The notes under the pieces were generated by a model. It had not been told where the DNA came from, did not search any database, and saw nothing but the letters and a program-made list of their open reading frames with translations. From Dermacentor variabilis (taxonomy: Eukaryota; Arthropoda; Arachnida; Ixodida; Ixodidae), in the NCBI RefSeq assembly GCF_050947875.1, contig NC_134571.1:263001-327000 (forward strand): a stretch of DNA of 64,000 nt, read 5' to 3'. Made by a program: the position numbers and the translations under genes. This document shows positions 22,890 to 33,290 of the stretch, piece after piece (within the stretch, counting starts at the first letter, position 1; every line of letters starts with the position of its first letter).

Positions 22890-24330
22890 TCAGCGTCCGT
22901 AAAAGGGTTTAAGGCGCACCACGTGGACCACTTCAGATCGTGCGCGGCGCCGCTGTGAATGCGAAAAGCCGTCTGGCACGTCCTCATAGTCCAGAGCGCC
23001 AATACGTCGGATGACCTTGTAGGGTCCGAAATAGCGTCGGAGTAGTTTCTCACTGAGTCCTCGTCGGCGTATCGGGGTCCATACCCAAACACGGTCGCCG
23101 GGCTGGTACTCGACGAAGCGTCGTCGGAGGTTGTGTCGGCTGTCGGTCCTCTGCTGGTTTTTGATCCGCAGGCTGGCGAGCTGGCGGGCTTCTTCAGCGC
23201 GCTGGAGATAGATAGCGACGTCAAGATTGTCCTCGTCAGTGACGTGCGGCAGCATGGCGTCGAGCGTCGTCGTCGTGTTCCTGCCGTAGACCAGTTTAAA
23301 TGGCGTGACCTGTGTTGTTTCTTGCACCGCCGTGTTGTAAGCGAATGTTACGTACGACAGGACCGCATCCCACGTCTTGTGCTCGACGTCGACGTACATT
23401 GCTAGCATGTCGGCGAGGGTCTTCTTCAGGCGCTCCGTGAGACCATTCGTCTGCGGATGGTAGGCAGTTGTCCTCCTGTGACTTGTCTGGCTGTATTGCA
23501 GAATGGCTTGCGTGAGCTCTGCTGTAAAAGCCGTTCCTCTGTCGGTGACGAGGACTTCTGGAGCACCATGTCGCAGCAGGATGTTCTCGACGAAAAATTT
23601 CGCCACTTCTGCAGCGCTGCCTTTCGGTAGAGCTTTAGTTTCAGCGAAGCGGCTGAGATAGTCCGTCGCCACGACAATCCACTTATTTCCGGAAGTTGAT
23701 GTCGGAAACTGTCCCAACAAGTCCATCCCGATCTGGTGAAAAGGTCGGTAAGGGGGCTTGATTGGCTGTAGTAATCCCGTTGGCCTTGTCGGTGGTGTCT
23801 TGAGTCGCTGACAGTCTCGGCATGTCCTGACGTAACGGGCGACATCGGCGGTTAGGTGCGGCCAGTAATACCTTTATTGTATCCTCGATAGCGTCCGGGA
23901 GAAACCGAGATGCCCAGCGGTCGGATCGTCATGTAGGGCGTGCAGTACTTCTGGACGCATCGCCGACGGAACAACAAGAAGGTAGTTGGCGCGGACTGGT
24001 GAGAAGTTCTTCACGAGTAGGTTGTTTTGAAGCGTGAACGAAGACAATCCACGCTTAAATGCCCTAGGGACAACGTCGGTGTGCCCTTCCAAATACTCGA
24101 CTAGGGCGTTTAGCTCCGGGTCCCCTCGTTGTTGTTCGGCGAAGTCTTCCGCGCTTATTATACCAAGGAAGGCGTCGTCATCCTCGTCATCTTGCGGCGG
24201 TGAGTCAATGGGGGCGCGTGAGAGGCAATCGGCATCTGAGTGTTTTCGTCCGGACTTGTATGTTACAGTGATGTCGTATTCTTCTAGTCTGAGGCTCCGC
24301 CGTGCCAGCCGTCCTGAAGGGTCCTTTAAG
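22890..24330 (-). pseudogene. Gypsy-1 pol, RNase H end and integrase
   Basis: After a 2-base loss near 24333 the frame shifts and continues through the RNase H end ([15 protein letters not shown]) and the zinc-binding region. There is a stop near 23874 just before RYYWPHL. The integrase core follows in 22890-23845 with ATDYLSRF, VTDRGTAF and GLTERLKK, which supply the three acidic residues, and a C-terminal part with RRYFGPYKVIRRIG. The integrase frame itself (about 278 codons from its first Met) is open, but it is separated from the rest of pol. Confidence 0.85.
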
Positions 24331-26757
24331 TTAGCTAGCCAACAACGCGTGATGGTCGCTGACCACTTTGAATGGCCTGCCGTATAGGTAAGGGCGAAAT
24401 TTCGCTGTAGCCCAAACGATGGCGAGGCATTCCTTTTCCGTGGTACAATAATTGCCTTCCGCTTTTGACAACGACCGGCTAGCGTAAGCTATCACGTGTT
24501 CATGTCCATCTTTTCTCTGGACTAGGACGGCACCGAGGCCTAGGCTACTGGCGTCAGTGTGGATTTCGGTATCGGCGTGCTCGTCGAAGCGCGCAAGTAC
24601 CGGCGGCGACTGCATGCGTCGTTTGAGTTCTTTAAGTGCGTCGGCCTGGGGCGTTCCCCACTTGAACTCGACGTCACATTTAGTTAGCTGTGTCAGCGGC
24701 TCAGCGATCCATGAAAAGTCCTTGACAAATCGCCTGTAGTAGGCACACATGCCAAGAAATCTACGCGCTGCCTTCTTGTCGATGGGCTGCGGGAACTTTG
24801 CGATGGCAGCTGTCTTCTGCGGGTCGGGGCGGACTCCAGACTTGCTGATGACGTGGCCTAAGAACAGAAGCTCATCGTAAGCGAAGCGGCACTTTTCTGG
24901 CTTCAGAGTGAGCCCTGATGACTTGATTGCCTCTAGTACTGTTGCAAGCCGCCTAAGGTGATCGTCGAAATTTTCGGCGAAGACAAAGAAGTAAACGAGA
25001 CAGGTCTGCCACTTCAATTCTGCTAAAACCGTGTCCATCAGGCGTTGGAACGTTGCAGGCGCCGAGCACAGTCCAAATGGCATAACCTTGAACTCGTTGA
25101 GGCCGTCTGGGGTAATGAAGGCGGTCTTTTCGCGATCTCTTTCGCCGACTTCTATTTGCCAATAGCCAGACTTCAGGTCTATCGACAAGAAGTATTTAGC
25201 GTTGCAGAGCCGATCCAATGCGTCGTCTATCAGTGGGAGGGGGTATACGTCCTTCTTCGTGATCTTGTTCAGACGACGATAACCGACGCAGAAACGTAGG
25301 GTTCCGTCCTTTTTCTTTACCAGGACAACAAGGGATGCCCACGGGCTTTTCGATGGCTGGATAATGTCGTCGCGCAGCATTTCGTCGACTTGTTCTCTTA
25401 TAGCTTCACGTGCTCGCGGGGAAACTCGGTAAGGGCTCTGGCGGAGTGGTCGAGCGCACTCCTCGGTGATTATGCTATGCTTGGCGACTGGTGTTTGTCG
25501 AATCCTCGATGACGTAGAAAAACAGCCTTTGTATCGTCGGAGCAGACTTCTGCGCTGCTGTTGCTTAATCACGGGGAGACTTGGATTAATGTCGTAGTCT
25601 GGTTCGGGAACCATGGTCGTCGGCGTAGATGCGGTGGAATCCGAGAGGACAAACGCATTACTGGTTTCCAGAATTTCCTCGATGTACGCGATCGTCGTGC
25701 CCTTGTTGATGTGCTTGAACTCCTGGCTGAAGTTTGCCAGCAACACTTCAGTTTTCCCTCCATGCAGTCGAGCGATCCCTCTTGCGACGCAAATTTCACG
25801 GTCTAGCAGTAGACATTGGTCGCCTTCGATGACGCCTTCTACATCAGCGGGTGTTTTGGTGCCGACCGAAATAACAATGCTGGAGCGAGGCGGGATGCTC
25901 GCTTGATCTTCGAGCACATTCAATGCGGTGTGACTACGAGGGCTCTCCGGCGGTATCGCTTTATCTTCCGACAGCGTTATTGACTTCGACTTCAGGTCGA
26001 TGATTGCGCTGTGTTGGTTCAGGAAGTCCATACCGAGAATGACGTCTCGTGAACACTGTTGGAGGATAACGAAGGTGGCACGGTAAGTCCGGTCATGAAT
26101 GGTTATTCTTGCCGTGCAGATTCCAGTCGGCATGATGAGGTATCCTCCTGCGGTCCGAATTTGAGGGCCTTCCCATGCGGTCTTAACTTTCTTCAACTGG
26201 GCGGCGATGTGTCCACTCATTACGGAGTAATCAGCCCCTGTGTCCACTAAGGCGGTAACTGCGTGGCTGTCGAGAAGCACGTCGAGGTCGGTGGTTCTTT
26301 GTCTGGCGTTGCAGTTAGGTCTTGGCGTCGGATCACGGCTGCGTCGTGTTGAACTGAAGCTGGAACGTCGTGTCGTCAGGTCGTCCTTCGTCCTCGTATT
26401 CTTTGCTTCCAGACTTCGTCGGGACGGCGGCGTGTCGTTATGTCGTCGAGGTAGTTTCTTCGGCGTCTTCGTCGGCGGCGGAGGATCTTCGTCAGTTCGA
26501 CGAACAGCGACCGCACCTCCATCGGTTGCTGCTTTTAGTTTTCCGGATATGGGCTCGCTGACCGGCCCCGGGCTGGGCCAGTGTATGGACGGCGCTGCGG
26601 AGACAGGTAGCGGCCTGGTGACGGCGAACGGGACGGTCGTCGAGAGTTGTACTGAGTGGCGGCTAGGTAATCGGCGATGGCACGTGGGCGCTCCCCAAGC
26701 TGCGGACGCGGCGCGTTGACGGCGAATCCTCTCAGTCCCAAGTCGCGGTATGGGCAT
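24331..26757 (-). pseudogene. Gypsy-1 pol: protease, reverse transcriptase, RNase H
   Basis: An 808-codon open frame. The aspartic protease motif VDTGADYS is near residues 171-178. RT runs from about 430 to 660 and RNase H from about 725 (HTDASSLG). It overlaps gag by about 220 bases in the -1 frame. The RT is dead despite the open frame: where family members have YLDD the sequence reads [12 protein letters not shown] (about residue 586), an in-frame loss of both catalytic aspartates. The upstream motif is also changed (CVGYRRLN instead of CVDYRRLN). The frame ends after HHALLAS because of a 2-base deletion. Confidence 0.9.
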
Positions 26758-27942
26758 CGGCGGTACACATGGCCGGCTTCCCCGCAGTGGTAGCAGAGCG
26801 GGCGGTGGTCAGGAGCGCGCCAAACGTCTGTCTTCCTCGGGTAGCTGCGCTGGGCGACGGGTGGGCGTGCTGGCGGCGGCGGCAGTGGTCGACGGAATTG
26901 CGGCGTTACAGGGCCCTGGCGCGGTCGTGGAGGAGGACCTTGACGGCGGGCGACGGCGGCATAGGTCATCGCTTCTGGCTGGGGCTGCGTTGATTGTGAC
27001 TGTACCTCGGGAACTCCGAGCGATCGCTGGACTTCTTTGACAACTTCGGCGATTGAGGCCACTTGACGTTGCGATGAAAGGAAGATCTTCTGAAGCTCCT
27101 CTCGTACGACTGCCCGGATGGTCTCGCGCAGGTCGTCGGTGGCCACTGATTGAACGCCGGCGTAGCTTGTTGGCTTGGTGCGTCGGTCGAATTGCCGGTT
27201 CCGCAATTCCAGTGTCTTCTCGATGTTCGTCGCCTCACGAAGAAACTCGTCGACGGTCTTCGGTGGGCTTCTTACCATTCCGGCGAAAAGTTCCTCCTTT
27301 ACACCACGCATCAGTAGGCGGACTTTCTTCTCCTCTGACATTTCCGGGTCGGCGTGGCGGAACAGACGGGCCATTTCCTCAGTGAAGATGGCGATCGTCT
27401 CATTCGGTAGCTGCGCTCTGGTCTCCAGTAGAGCTTGGGCTCGCTCTTTTTCGCACGACGCTTGTAAATGTTTGCAGGAAGCCGCTTCGAAACAGGTCCC
27501 ACGTCGTCAAGGTGGCTTCTCGATTCTAGAACCACGTCCTGGCGGCGTCCTCCAATGCAAACTAGACATGTCGCAGCTTGTCGTCGCTTGCCCAGCTGTT
27601 AAACGTAGCGACCCTCTCATACGTTTCCAGCCAGCTTTCCGGGTCCTCAAATGTGGAACCGCGGAACGTCGGTGGTTCCCTGGGCTGCTGGAGCACGATG
27701 GGGGACGCTGGGGCTGCCATTGGGGTTGCCTTGGCCACAATCTTCTTGGTCTTCTCAGGTAGAAGTCCGTGCTCCGGGGGCAGTTGTTGAAGACGGCGGC
27801 TTGCTCGATGGTCCGGGACTATGTTGGTGTTCTCTTTGCGGTCCGGGCTTGAATTACGGCTTGTCGGGGGCGTCCAGTACATGAACGTAAAGCACCTCCA
27901 CCATATGTCACGTGGTGGTGACGTTGAAGAACACAGTAGCAA
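26535..27942 (-). pseudogene. Gypsy-1 gag
   Basis: The N-terminal part has PREPPTFRGSTFEDPESWLE and YERVATFNSWASDDKLRHV, then two TAG stops (near 27562 and 27530) and a frameshift before the frame that carries MARLFRHADPEMSEEKK. The C-terminal part (26535-27374) has a CCHC knuckle, [14 protein letters not shown], for RNA binding. The capsid product cannot be made from this copy as it stands. Confidence 0.85.
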
Positions 27943-28325
27943 TACGCAATACTGTGAAAGACAAAACTAACTTTTATTGGGCGAACTTGTGCCCACAAAA
28001 ACAGGCTACAATTATAGCACAACGATAGCGGCGAACACGGTCGGCGATCGTCGAAAATCTGATCAACGGGTCAAGCGCGTCGGCTTTTATACATCAATCG
28101 TCGAATGTTCCAGACTAATCGTTGGGACCCGCGTGCCTTCCACAAAGTTCTACAGCATTCGCGTCAGGCGATGAAATCAGATAACATAAGGTTCGGCGAC
28201 AACAGACAGCGGATAGAAGCATCGATAACTTTCCAGAAACTTCGGATACATGCAGGCGCGTCCCGCGCTGTGAGATAACATTTGTTAGGCGGCGAAACGT
28301 GGTCGCCCGATAAAGATAAGTACAC

Positions 28326-28330
<5 letters not shown>
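27906..28330 (-). repeat. Gypsy-1 5' LTR
   Basis: Partner of 22363-22788; it lacks the last A and runs straight into TA repeats. On the minus strand the LTR is followed by TATGGTGGAGGTGCTT, in which TGGTGGAGGTGC is a candidate primer binding site for a tRNA 3' end. Which tRNA is not determined. Confidence 0.85.

Positions 28331-28396
<66 letters not shown>
28331..28396. repeat. TA microsatellite
   Basis: Uninterrupted TA repeat between the Gypsy-1 LTR and a PLE scrap. Confidence 0.95.
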
Positions 28397-28397
<1 letters not shown>

Positions 28398-28480
28398 GCA
28401 GGAAAGAGACGACGAACTTTTTGGGAGACTTCTTTTTCTTACTTAACGTTTTCGGCTGGTGGACCAGCCTTCGTCAGAGT
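28397..28480 (-). ncRNA. Penelope-like element scrap with hammerhead ribozyme-like core
   Basis: On the minus strand CTGACGA (28477-28471) fits the hammerhead core CUGANGA. It is followed by one A, a 6-bp stem (GGCTGG, loop TCCA, CCAGCC; 28469-28454), GAAA (28453-28450) and ACGTTA. PLEs are known to carry small hammerhead motifs in their terminal regions. The upstream strand of stem I is cut off at 28480 by the neighbouring insertion, so activity is unlikely. Confidence 0.55.
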
Positions 28481-28548
28481 ACAGGTCCCACGTCGTCAAG
28501 GTGGCTTCTCGATTCTAGAACCACGTCCTGGCGGCGTCCTCCAATGCA

Positions 28549-28553
<5 letters not shown>
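28481..28553. repeat. 73-bp duplicate of decayed Gypsy-1 gag
   Basis: Identical, as far as I can see, to 27492-27564, including the mutated TTCTAGAA site that creates a gag stop. It sits between the hammerhead scrap and a TA repeat, about 990 bases from its source and in the same orientation. Confidence 0.9.

Positions 28554-28617
<64 letters not shown>
28554..28617. repeat. TA microsatellite
   Basis: Second TA tract; with the one at 28331 it encloses the two small inserts. Confidence 0.95.
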
Positions 28618-28620
<3 letters not shown>

Positions 28621-29135
28621 GTTTTCCTTAAACAAATATTTTTTCTTGTGTACACAGTGCCAAGCCTACTTTCTTCACCTCTCTTCTTTCGCCTGTGTTG
28701 CATCGTGCGGCCAAGCAAAGCATCGCTATAAATCTGCACCCCCTTGCCCACCTTTCAGTTATTCTGCACTGTGTGTAATTCATTACTGACCTTTATATAT
28801 TCCATGTATCTTGCAAATTGCTTCTGAACATTTTACGCAAGCTTTAGGTTCGTGAATGAAACGTGAGCTCCACTTTCAGGGACTCTATAAGTGATGGATG
28901 CTTCTTCCTAATCTGTGAGCCAGAGATGGATCCTGGGCAGCCTCTACAGGGGGGCCCACCTCAATATATGCAAAAGAGAAGGGGGACCTCATTGCACACT
29001 ATGAGCGCTAAAATGCCAGCATTCTCAGGGGAAGCCTGGGCCCTGAGAATCTGCTGGTGCTGCAAGCTCATTTCATTCTAAGCAACGGCGAGCAGGCACC
29101 ATATGCAACTAGGCCATGCACAGATACTTGTGTAA
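28618..29135. other. intergenic, nothing identified
   Basis: No motif or open frame with family similarity. Confidence 0.4.
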
Positions 29136-29435
29136 CTAGCTTAGTACCACGTTCTCGTGATTTTTATATGTTTTCATTACTCTCACTGTGCTAAGGCAGT
29201 CAATGTGTAGTAATACAGCTTTATGAATGCTTGTGCCTATAATATATTTTATGGGGAAAATAACTGTTCGTGCTTTGCTTGTAAGGATGCTTGTTTTCAG
29301 ATTAACAGCCTCACATGCATTAAAAGAAGGTCCCAGTGCTGCAAACAATAATCTTGCTTGTGATTTTGAGGTGTCAGTGATGAACTCTGAGCATGTATAC
29401 TTATATTTCAATTCTAAGTATTGCAGTTGCATATA
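29136..29435 (-). pseudogene. diverged LINE RNase H fragment (LINE-A relative)
   Basis: The open frame aligns over about 95 residues with the RNase H part of LINE-A at 54348-55226: LELKYKYTCSEFITDTSKS against LELQYKYSCTEFYTDASKS, then LGPSF, KTSI and HIDCLSTV. The catalytic Glu position reads TSKAR instead of TAEAH, so one of the acidic residues is lost. It remains open by chance or because it is short. An old 5'- and 3'-truncated copy. Confidence 0.75.
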
Positions 29436-30249
29436 TGCACACCTAGCACGTGCACATGCTTGGAAGTTTAAGGAATGAGGTGTCGCACTCTTCGCATTGT
29501 TACTGTTGAGGTGGAAAATGCTTAGCATGGGTCATTAAACGATTTCTGTCGTTCTGTCCAAGATCTGGCAACAATGCTCTTAACATGCATTGTGAATGGC
29601 AGTCTGCATGTTGGCCATGTAACTAGATCAGACTATTCGACATGCCATCTACTACAGTGTGGCAGCAGTGTTCAGGATCTGAGTGAATGTTAGCATGACT
29701 ACTAAGTGACGCACTGGACTGGGGATGCAGAGGTTGAGGGAGTAAGGGGGAGGTGGGGGGGTCGGGTCTTTGCCAGCCACATACAGACGTCTTGGGGAAG
29801 GGGGATGTGTCCTTAGTGCCCCCCCCCGGTATATGCCACTGACGTTGCTACAGGAGTTGAGCACTTGGGGCACATTTCTTAGTCAACTTTAGGCGATCCC
29901 TAAGCCCAAGTGATTGATTGTCTAAGGGTCACTCCAGGACAAAGTCTCTGAAGAGATATTTCCTGTGTCCGGGTAAGGTCAGAGAGAAAGAGCAGACTTA
30001 TCGGGGAAGTAAGGCACATATATACGTGTCCCACCAGAGGCAAGATTCCAGTGCGAGGTGAAGAGCATGGGGATTAGATGGAAGGAATACAGTTAGGCGT
30101 CACAAATGAGGCAGGTGATTGAGCCAACTGGTCAGCCCAAATGGTTGAACAAATCCCATCTGTGCCCTTGTACTCAGTGCACCTCAATACTGAGATGCGA
30201 GGAAGTGTAGAGTGTGAACTTATTGACAGATTTGTAGCATTCTTAACTG
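29436..30249. other. intergenic, nothing identified
   Basis: Contains G-rich (29740-29760) and C-rich (29820-29827) runs. No coding signal. Confidence 0.4.
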
Positions 30250-31647
30250 TGTGGTGAATGGGCGCTCGTCAAATTTCGTCCATACCTATATGGTCGCCCT
30301 TTTGACATTGTCACCAACCACCATTCACTTTGCTGGCTGTCCTCGTTGAAGGATCCGTCGGGTCGCCTAGGCCGATGGGCACTCCGCTTACAAGAATATG
30401 ATATCCGCGTTGTCTACCGATCGGGCAGAAAGCACTCTGACGCCGATGCGCTTTCCCGATCACCGCTACCTTGTGATGTGGCTTCAGTGTCTCCGCTCTT
30501 CGCATCCATGTCAGCCTTCAACGTCGCTGATATACCGGACGAGCAGCGTAAGGATCCCCTGCTTTCAACTATGCTGAATTTCCTCCACGACCCATCCGCC
30601 ACACCCTCTTCTCGAACACTTCGTCGCCAAGCCGCTCACTTTACTGTCCACGACAACGTCCTTTACCGCAGAAATTATTTGCCTGATGGTCGCAAATGGC
30701 TCCTGGTGATACCACGACACATGCGTTCCGACATATGCGCTTATTTTCATGCTGCTCCTCATAATGGTCACGCCGGTGTTCTGAAAACGTATACTCGGCT
30801 AAGGCAGCGTTTCTACTGGCACGGCATGTATCACTTCGTGCGCCAGTACGTACGCGCTTGCACGGCGTGCCAACGGCGTAAAATTGCACAGCGCCCTCCT
30901 GGTGAGCTACAGCCGCTGCCCTGCCCGGCTCGGCCCTTCGACCGCGTCGGCATAGACCTATACGGGCCACTTCCGTGCAGCTCCTCGGGTAACCGATGGA
31001 TAATTGTAGGTGTCGACCACTTGACGCGCTACGCCGAGGCTGCCGCACTCCCGGCAGCCTCTGCGCGCGAAGTTGCGTTCTTCATCTTGCGGAACTTCGT
31101 TCTTCGACATGTTGACTATGTACGTCGCCTCGGATCACAGTAACTGGGACACTGTTTTGCCGTTCGTCATGTATGCCTATAATACGGCCACACAAGCTAC
31201 CACTGGCTTTTCGCCTTTTTTTCTGCTGTATGGACGACAGCCCTCGTGTACATGGACACACTGCTCCCATACCGACCTGACGCTTCCGAATGCACGCCTG
31301 TGTCTGAAGCCGCCAAATACGCCGAGGACTGTAGGCAGCTCGCGCGAACCCTTACGACCGCTGCTCAAGGTCGTCAAAAGCTGCGGCGTGACAGTGGCGC
31401 GCTTACACCAGTTTTCCCGACTGGTTCCCTTGTTTGGTTGTGGGTCCGGCCTCACAGCCCTGGCCTTTCGACCAAACTCCTTGCACGCTATGATGGCCCC
31501 TACCGCGTCATAGACCGTACCTCCGCTGTCATTTACGTTGTAGAACCTGTGACGCCTTCACCCGACCATAGGCATCGCGGGCATGACACGGTTCATGTCA
31601 ACCGACTTAAGCCGTACTATGACCCCCTCATCCTACCTACGCCGTAA
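30250..31647 (+). pseudogene. Ty3/Gypsy pol fragment (RNase H end to integrase), Gypsy-3
   Basis: The frame begins within RNase H ([15 protein letters not shown], then [15 protein letters not shown]), passes the zinc-binding region ([27 protein letters not shown]) and enters integrase ([24 protein letters not shown]). At about 31110 it jumps from NFVLRH to DMLTMYVA, skipping the part of integrase with the second Asp and the Glu. A one-base loss near 31245 shifts the frame again. The C-terminal part then reads LLARYDGPYRVIDR and HVNRLKPYYD and stops at 31647. The 5' three quarters of the element are missing. Confidence 0.88.
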
Positions 31648-31684
31648 GTCGCCAGGATGGCTCCTCTTCTCTCCCGGGGGCCAT

Positions 31685-31810
31685 TGTGGTGAAGAGGAAG
31701 ACGAAGAAGGCGCTCTTGTGTCGGCTGTGCGCGCGATCAGCGTTCGTCTACTGCCAGTGAAACTAGACTGTGCCTAGTGTCTTATAATAAATCATCATAT
31801 TACAACTGTA
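31685..31810 (+). repeat. Gypsy-3 3' LTR, partial
   Basis: TGTGGTGAAGAGG begins right after a purine-rich CCCGGGGGCCAT stretch, 37 bases past the pol stop, where the 3' LTR should start. The LTR end is not recognisable and no partner is present. Confidence 0.5.
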
Positions 31811-33089
31811 ACTTGTTTGAGCTGCTTCACTGCAGTAACTGATTGAATCTTTTATCGTAAGTGATAGAGAGGGACTTGCACTATTGTGATGTTTGGTGCT
31901 GTACAGATGTACTAGATGGCATCGTGAAAGGCTTGCAATTCAAGTAGTAGTGAGTTGGGTGTTTCTGCCTTGTACATGAAGAAAATACCAATAGCGGGGT
32001 GAGATGGGCTCACATAGTTCTGTTGTGCTCAGCATGTCACAAATGATTATTTCCGGCAAGCCTCACAAGATTCCATCAAGGTAAATATACCTGGTAGCGA
32101 AGCTTCCATAGGAACCCATACGTTCAAAACATGGCGGTCCTTGGGCAGTTCATGGGGCTTAGCGCCATCTGTATGTGGTGGGAACACTTCCGGTGGAAGA
32201 AAAAATAATGTGACGCCATGTCCGTTAAAAGCAGAAGTTACGTCATTTTGTTTTCGAAGGTGCGAAATTTGTTTTGTCCTTCCTTTGGAGCTATATATTC
32301 AAATGCACCGCCATTCGACTTGACGGGTGTTTCGAGCTTTCAGCGTGGAAAGCGATGCAGGAAGAGGCCAGCCGTACGGTTGTCGAAATCGCATCCCTGC
32401 ACAGAACATACTTTCTTTGGAGGCTGAAGAAAGCTTTAGGTGTAGAGTGCTGACCCTATTGTCGGATGCCAAGCCCGTCGGCCAGCGCAGTCGCACGAAA
32501 ACAACTACACAATTATCTGGCGGTCGTAACTCACTACTTCTGACTGAACAGATTAAGAAGCGATGAAGCTACCCGCGTCACCAAATGCAGACAAACTTCG
32601 ACAAGCAAGAAAGCACAAACTGTGAGGGGGGCGTATTTCAGCAGGTGAACTTTACGAGTGCGCCTTTCTGCCCATTTCAATACGTGCCTTGCATTGCGAG
32701 TGATAATGGCGTCAACGCCCCCTGTAGCGATGGGCGCTAAAAAGAAATGCATTTATTAATAATAATAAAATTAAACTTTTATTTTCTTAACTCGTCACGA
32801 ATATATAAGAATGACTAGGAATTTTATTTTCGTTGAATGAATCTAACTGTCTCGTTTTAATTAAAAAACGCGTTTTTCTTTCCGAATGTTTGTTCCCTCC
32901 AAACATAGTCGCTTGAATCCCTGCTCCCATAACCCCCCATGCTGATGTCGGTGACAATCTGTACTGAACCGCTTTTCGCCCGAAGCATCGCGACCTATTT
33001 GAATCGACCTTGATTCCATAGCGCCATGTCGTGTAACAAGCTTTTTTTTTTATATATGGAAATATGTAGATAGAGATAATCTGATGCGC
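31811..33089. other. intergenic, no gene established
   Basis: A possible acceptor (GAGCTTTCAG near 32341) precedes a 75-codon frame ending TGA at 32566. It has no recognised family and no second exon, so it is not called as a gene. Confidence 0.3.
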
Positions 33090-33290
33090 TCAGTGTATAC
33101 CAATTGTCATTGATCGTCAACATGCCCTCCCTAAAGCCGCATTGATACGGCTTATTTAGCTTTCTAGAGAGTGTAGGAGATGATTTATCATTTTCACGAA
33201 GACTTTGCATAGACAGCTACAGTAAGTATCACAGACCTGTTGCTAGCTGCCAAAGATGGATTCTAATCTTGCTTCCTTGAGAAGAGGAAT
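33090..33290 (-). pseudogene. LINE reverse transcriptase scrap
   Basis: Three frames in turn show pieces of the RT start found in LINE-A: NPSLAASNRSVILT, CLCKVFVKMINHLLHSLE and KPYQCGFREGM (33153-33121). LINE-A has CLCKLFEKMVNRRLIHFLE and DPYQCGFREGRST at the same places. Two frameshifts; a dead remnant. Confidence 0.7.

Larger units (their letters stand above)
22363..28330 (-). mobile_element. Ty3/Gypsy retrotransposon Gypsy-1, complete in outline, decayed
   Basis: Two LTRs of about 425 bases flank a gag-pol region in the usual Ty3/Gypsy order, protease-RT-RNase H-integrase, read on the minus strand. LTR start and end are TGTCACGTG and CACGTGTCA. I count about seven substitutions between the LTRs, so insertion is fairly recent, yet gag and pol carry several stops and frameshifts and the RT active site is deleted. 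No matching target duplication is seen. The left flank is CA repeat and the right flank TA repeat. Confidence 0.9.

Noticed and set aside
22363..28330. Target duplication for Gypsy-1
   Set aside because: Left flank is CA repeat, right flank is TA repeat; no convincing matching 4-6 bases.
28326..28619. Open frames with long Tyr-Ile repeats
   Set aside because: Translation of TA microsatellites.
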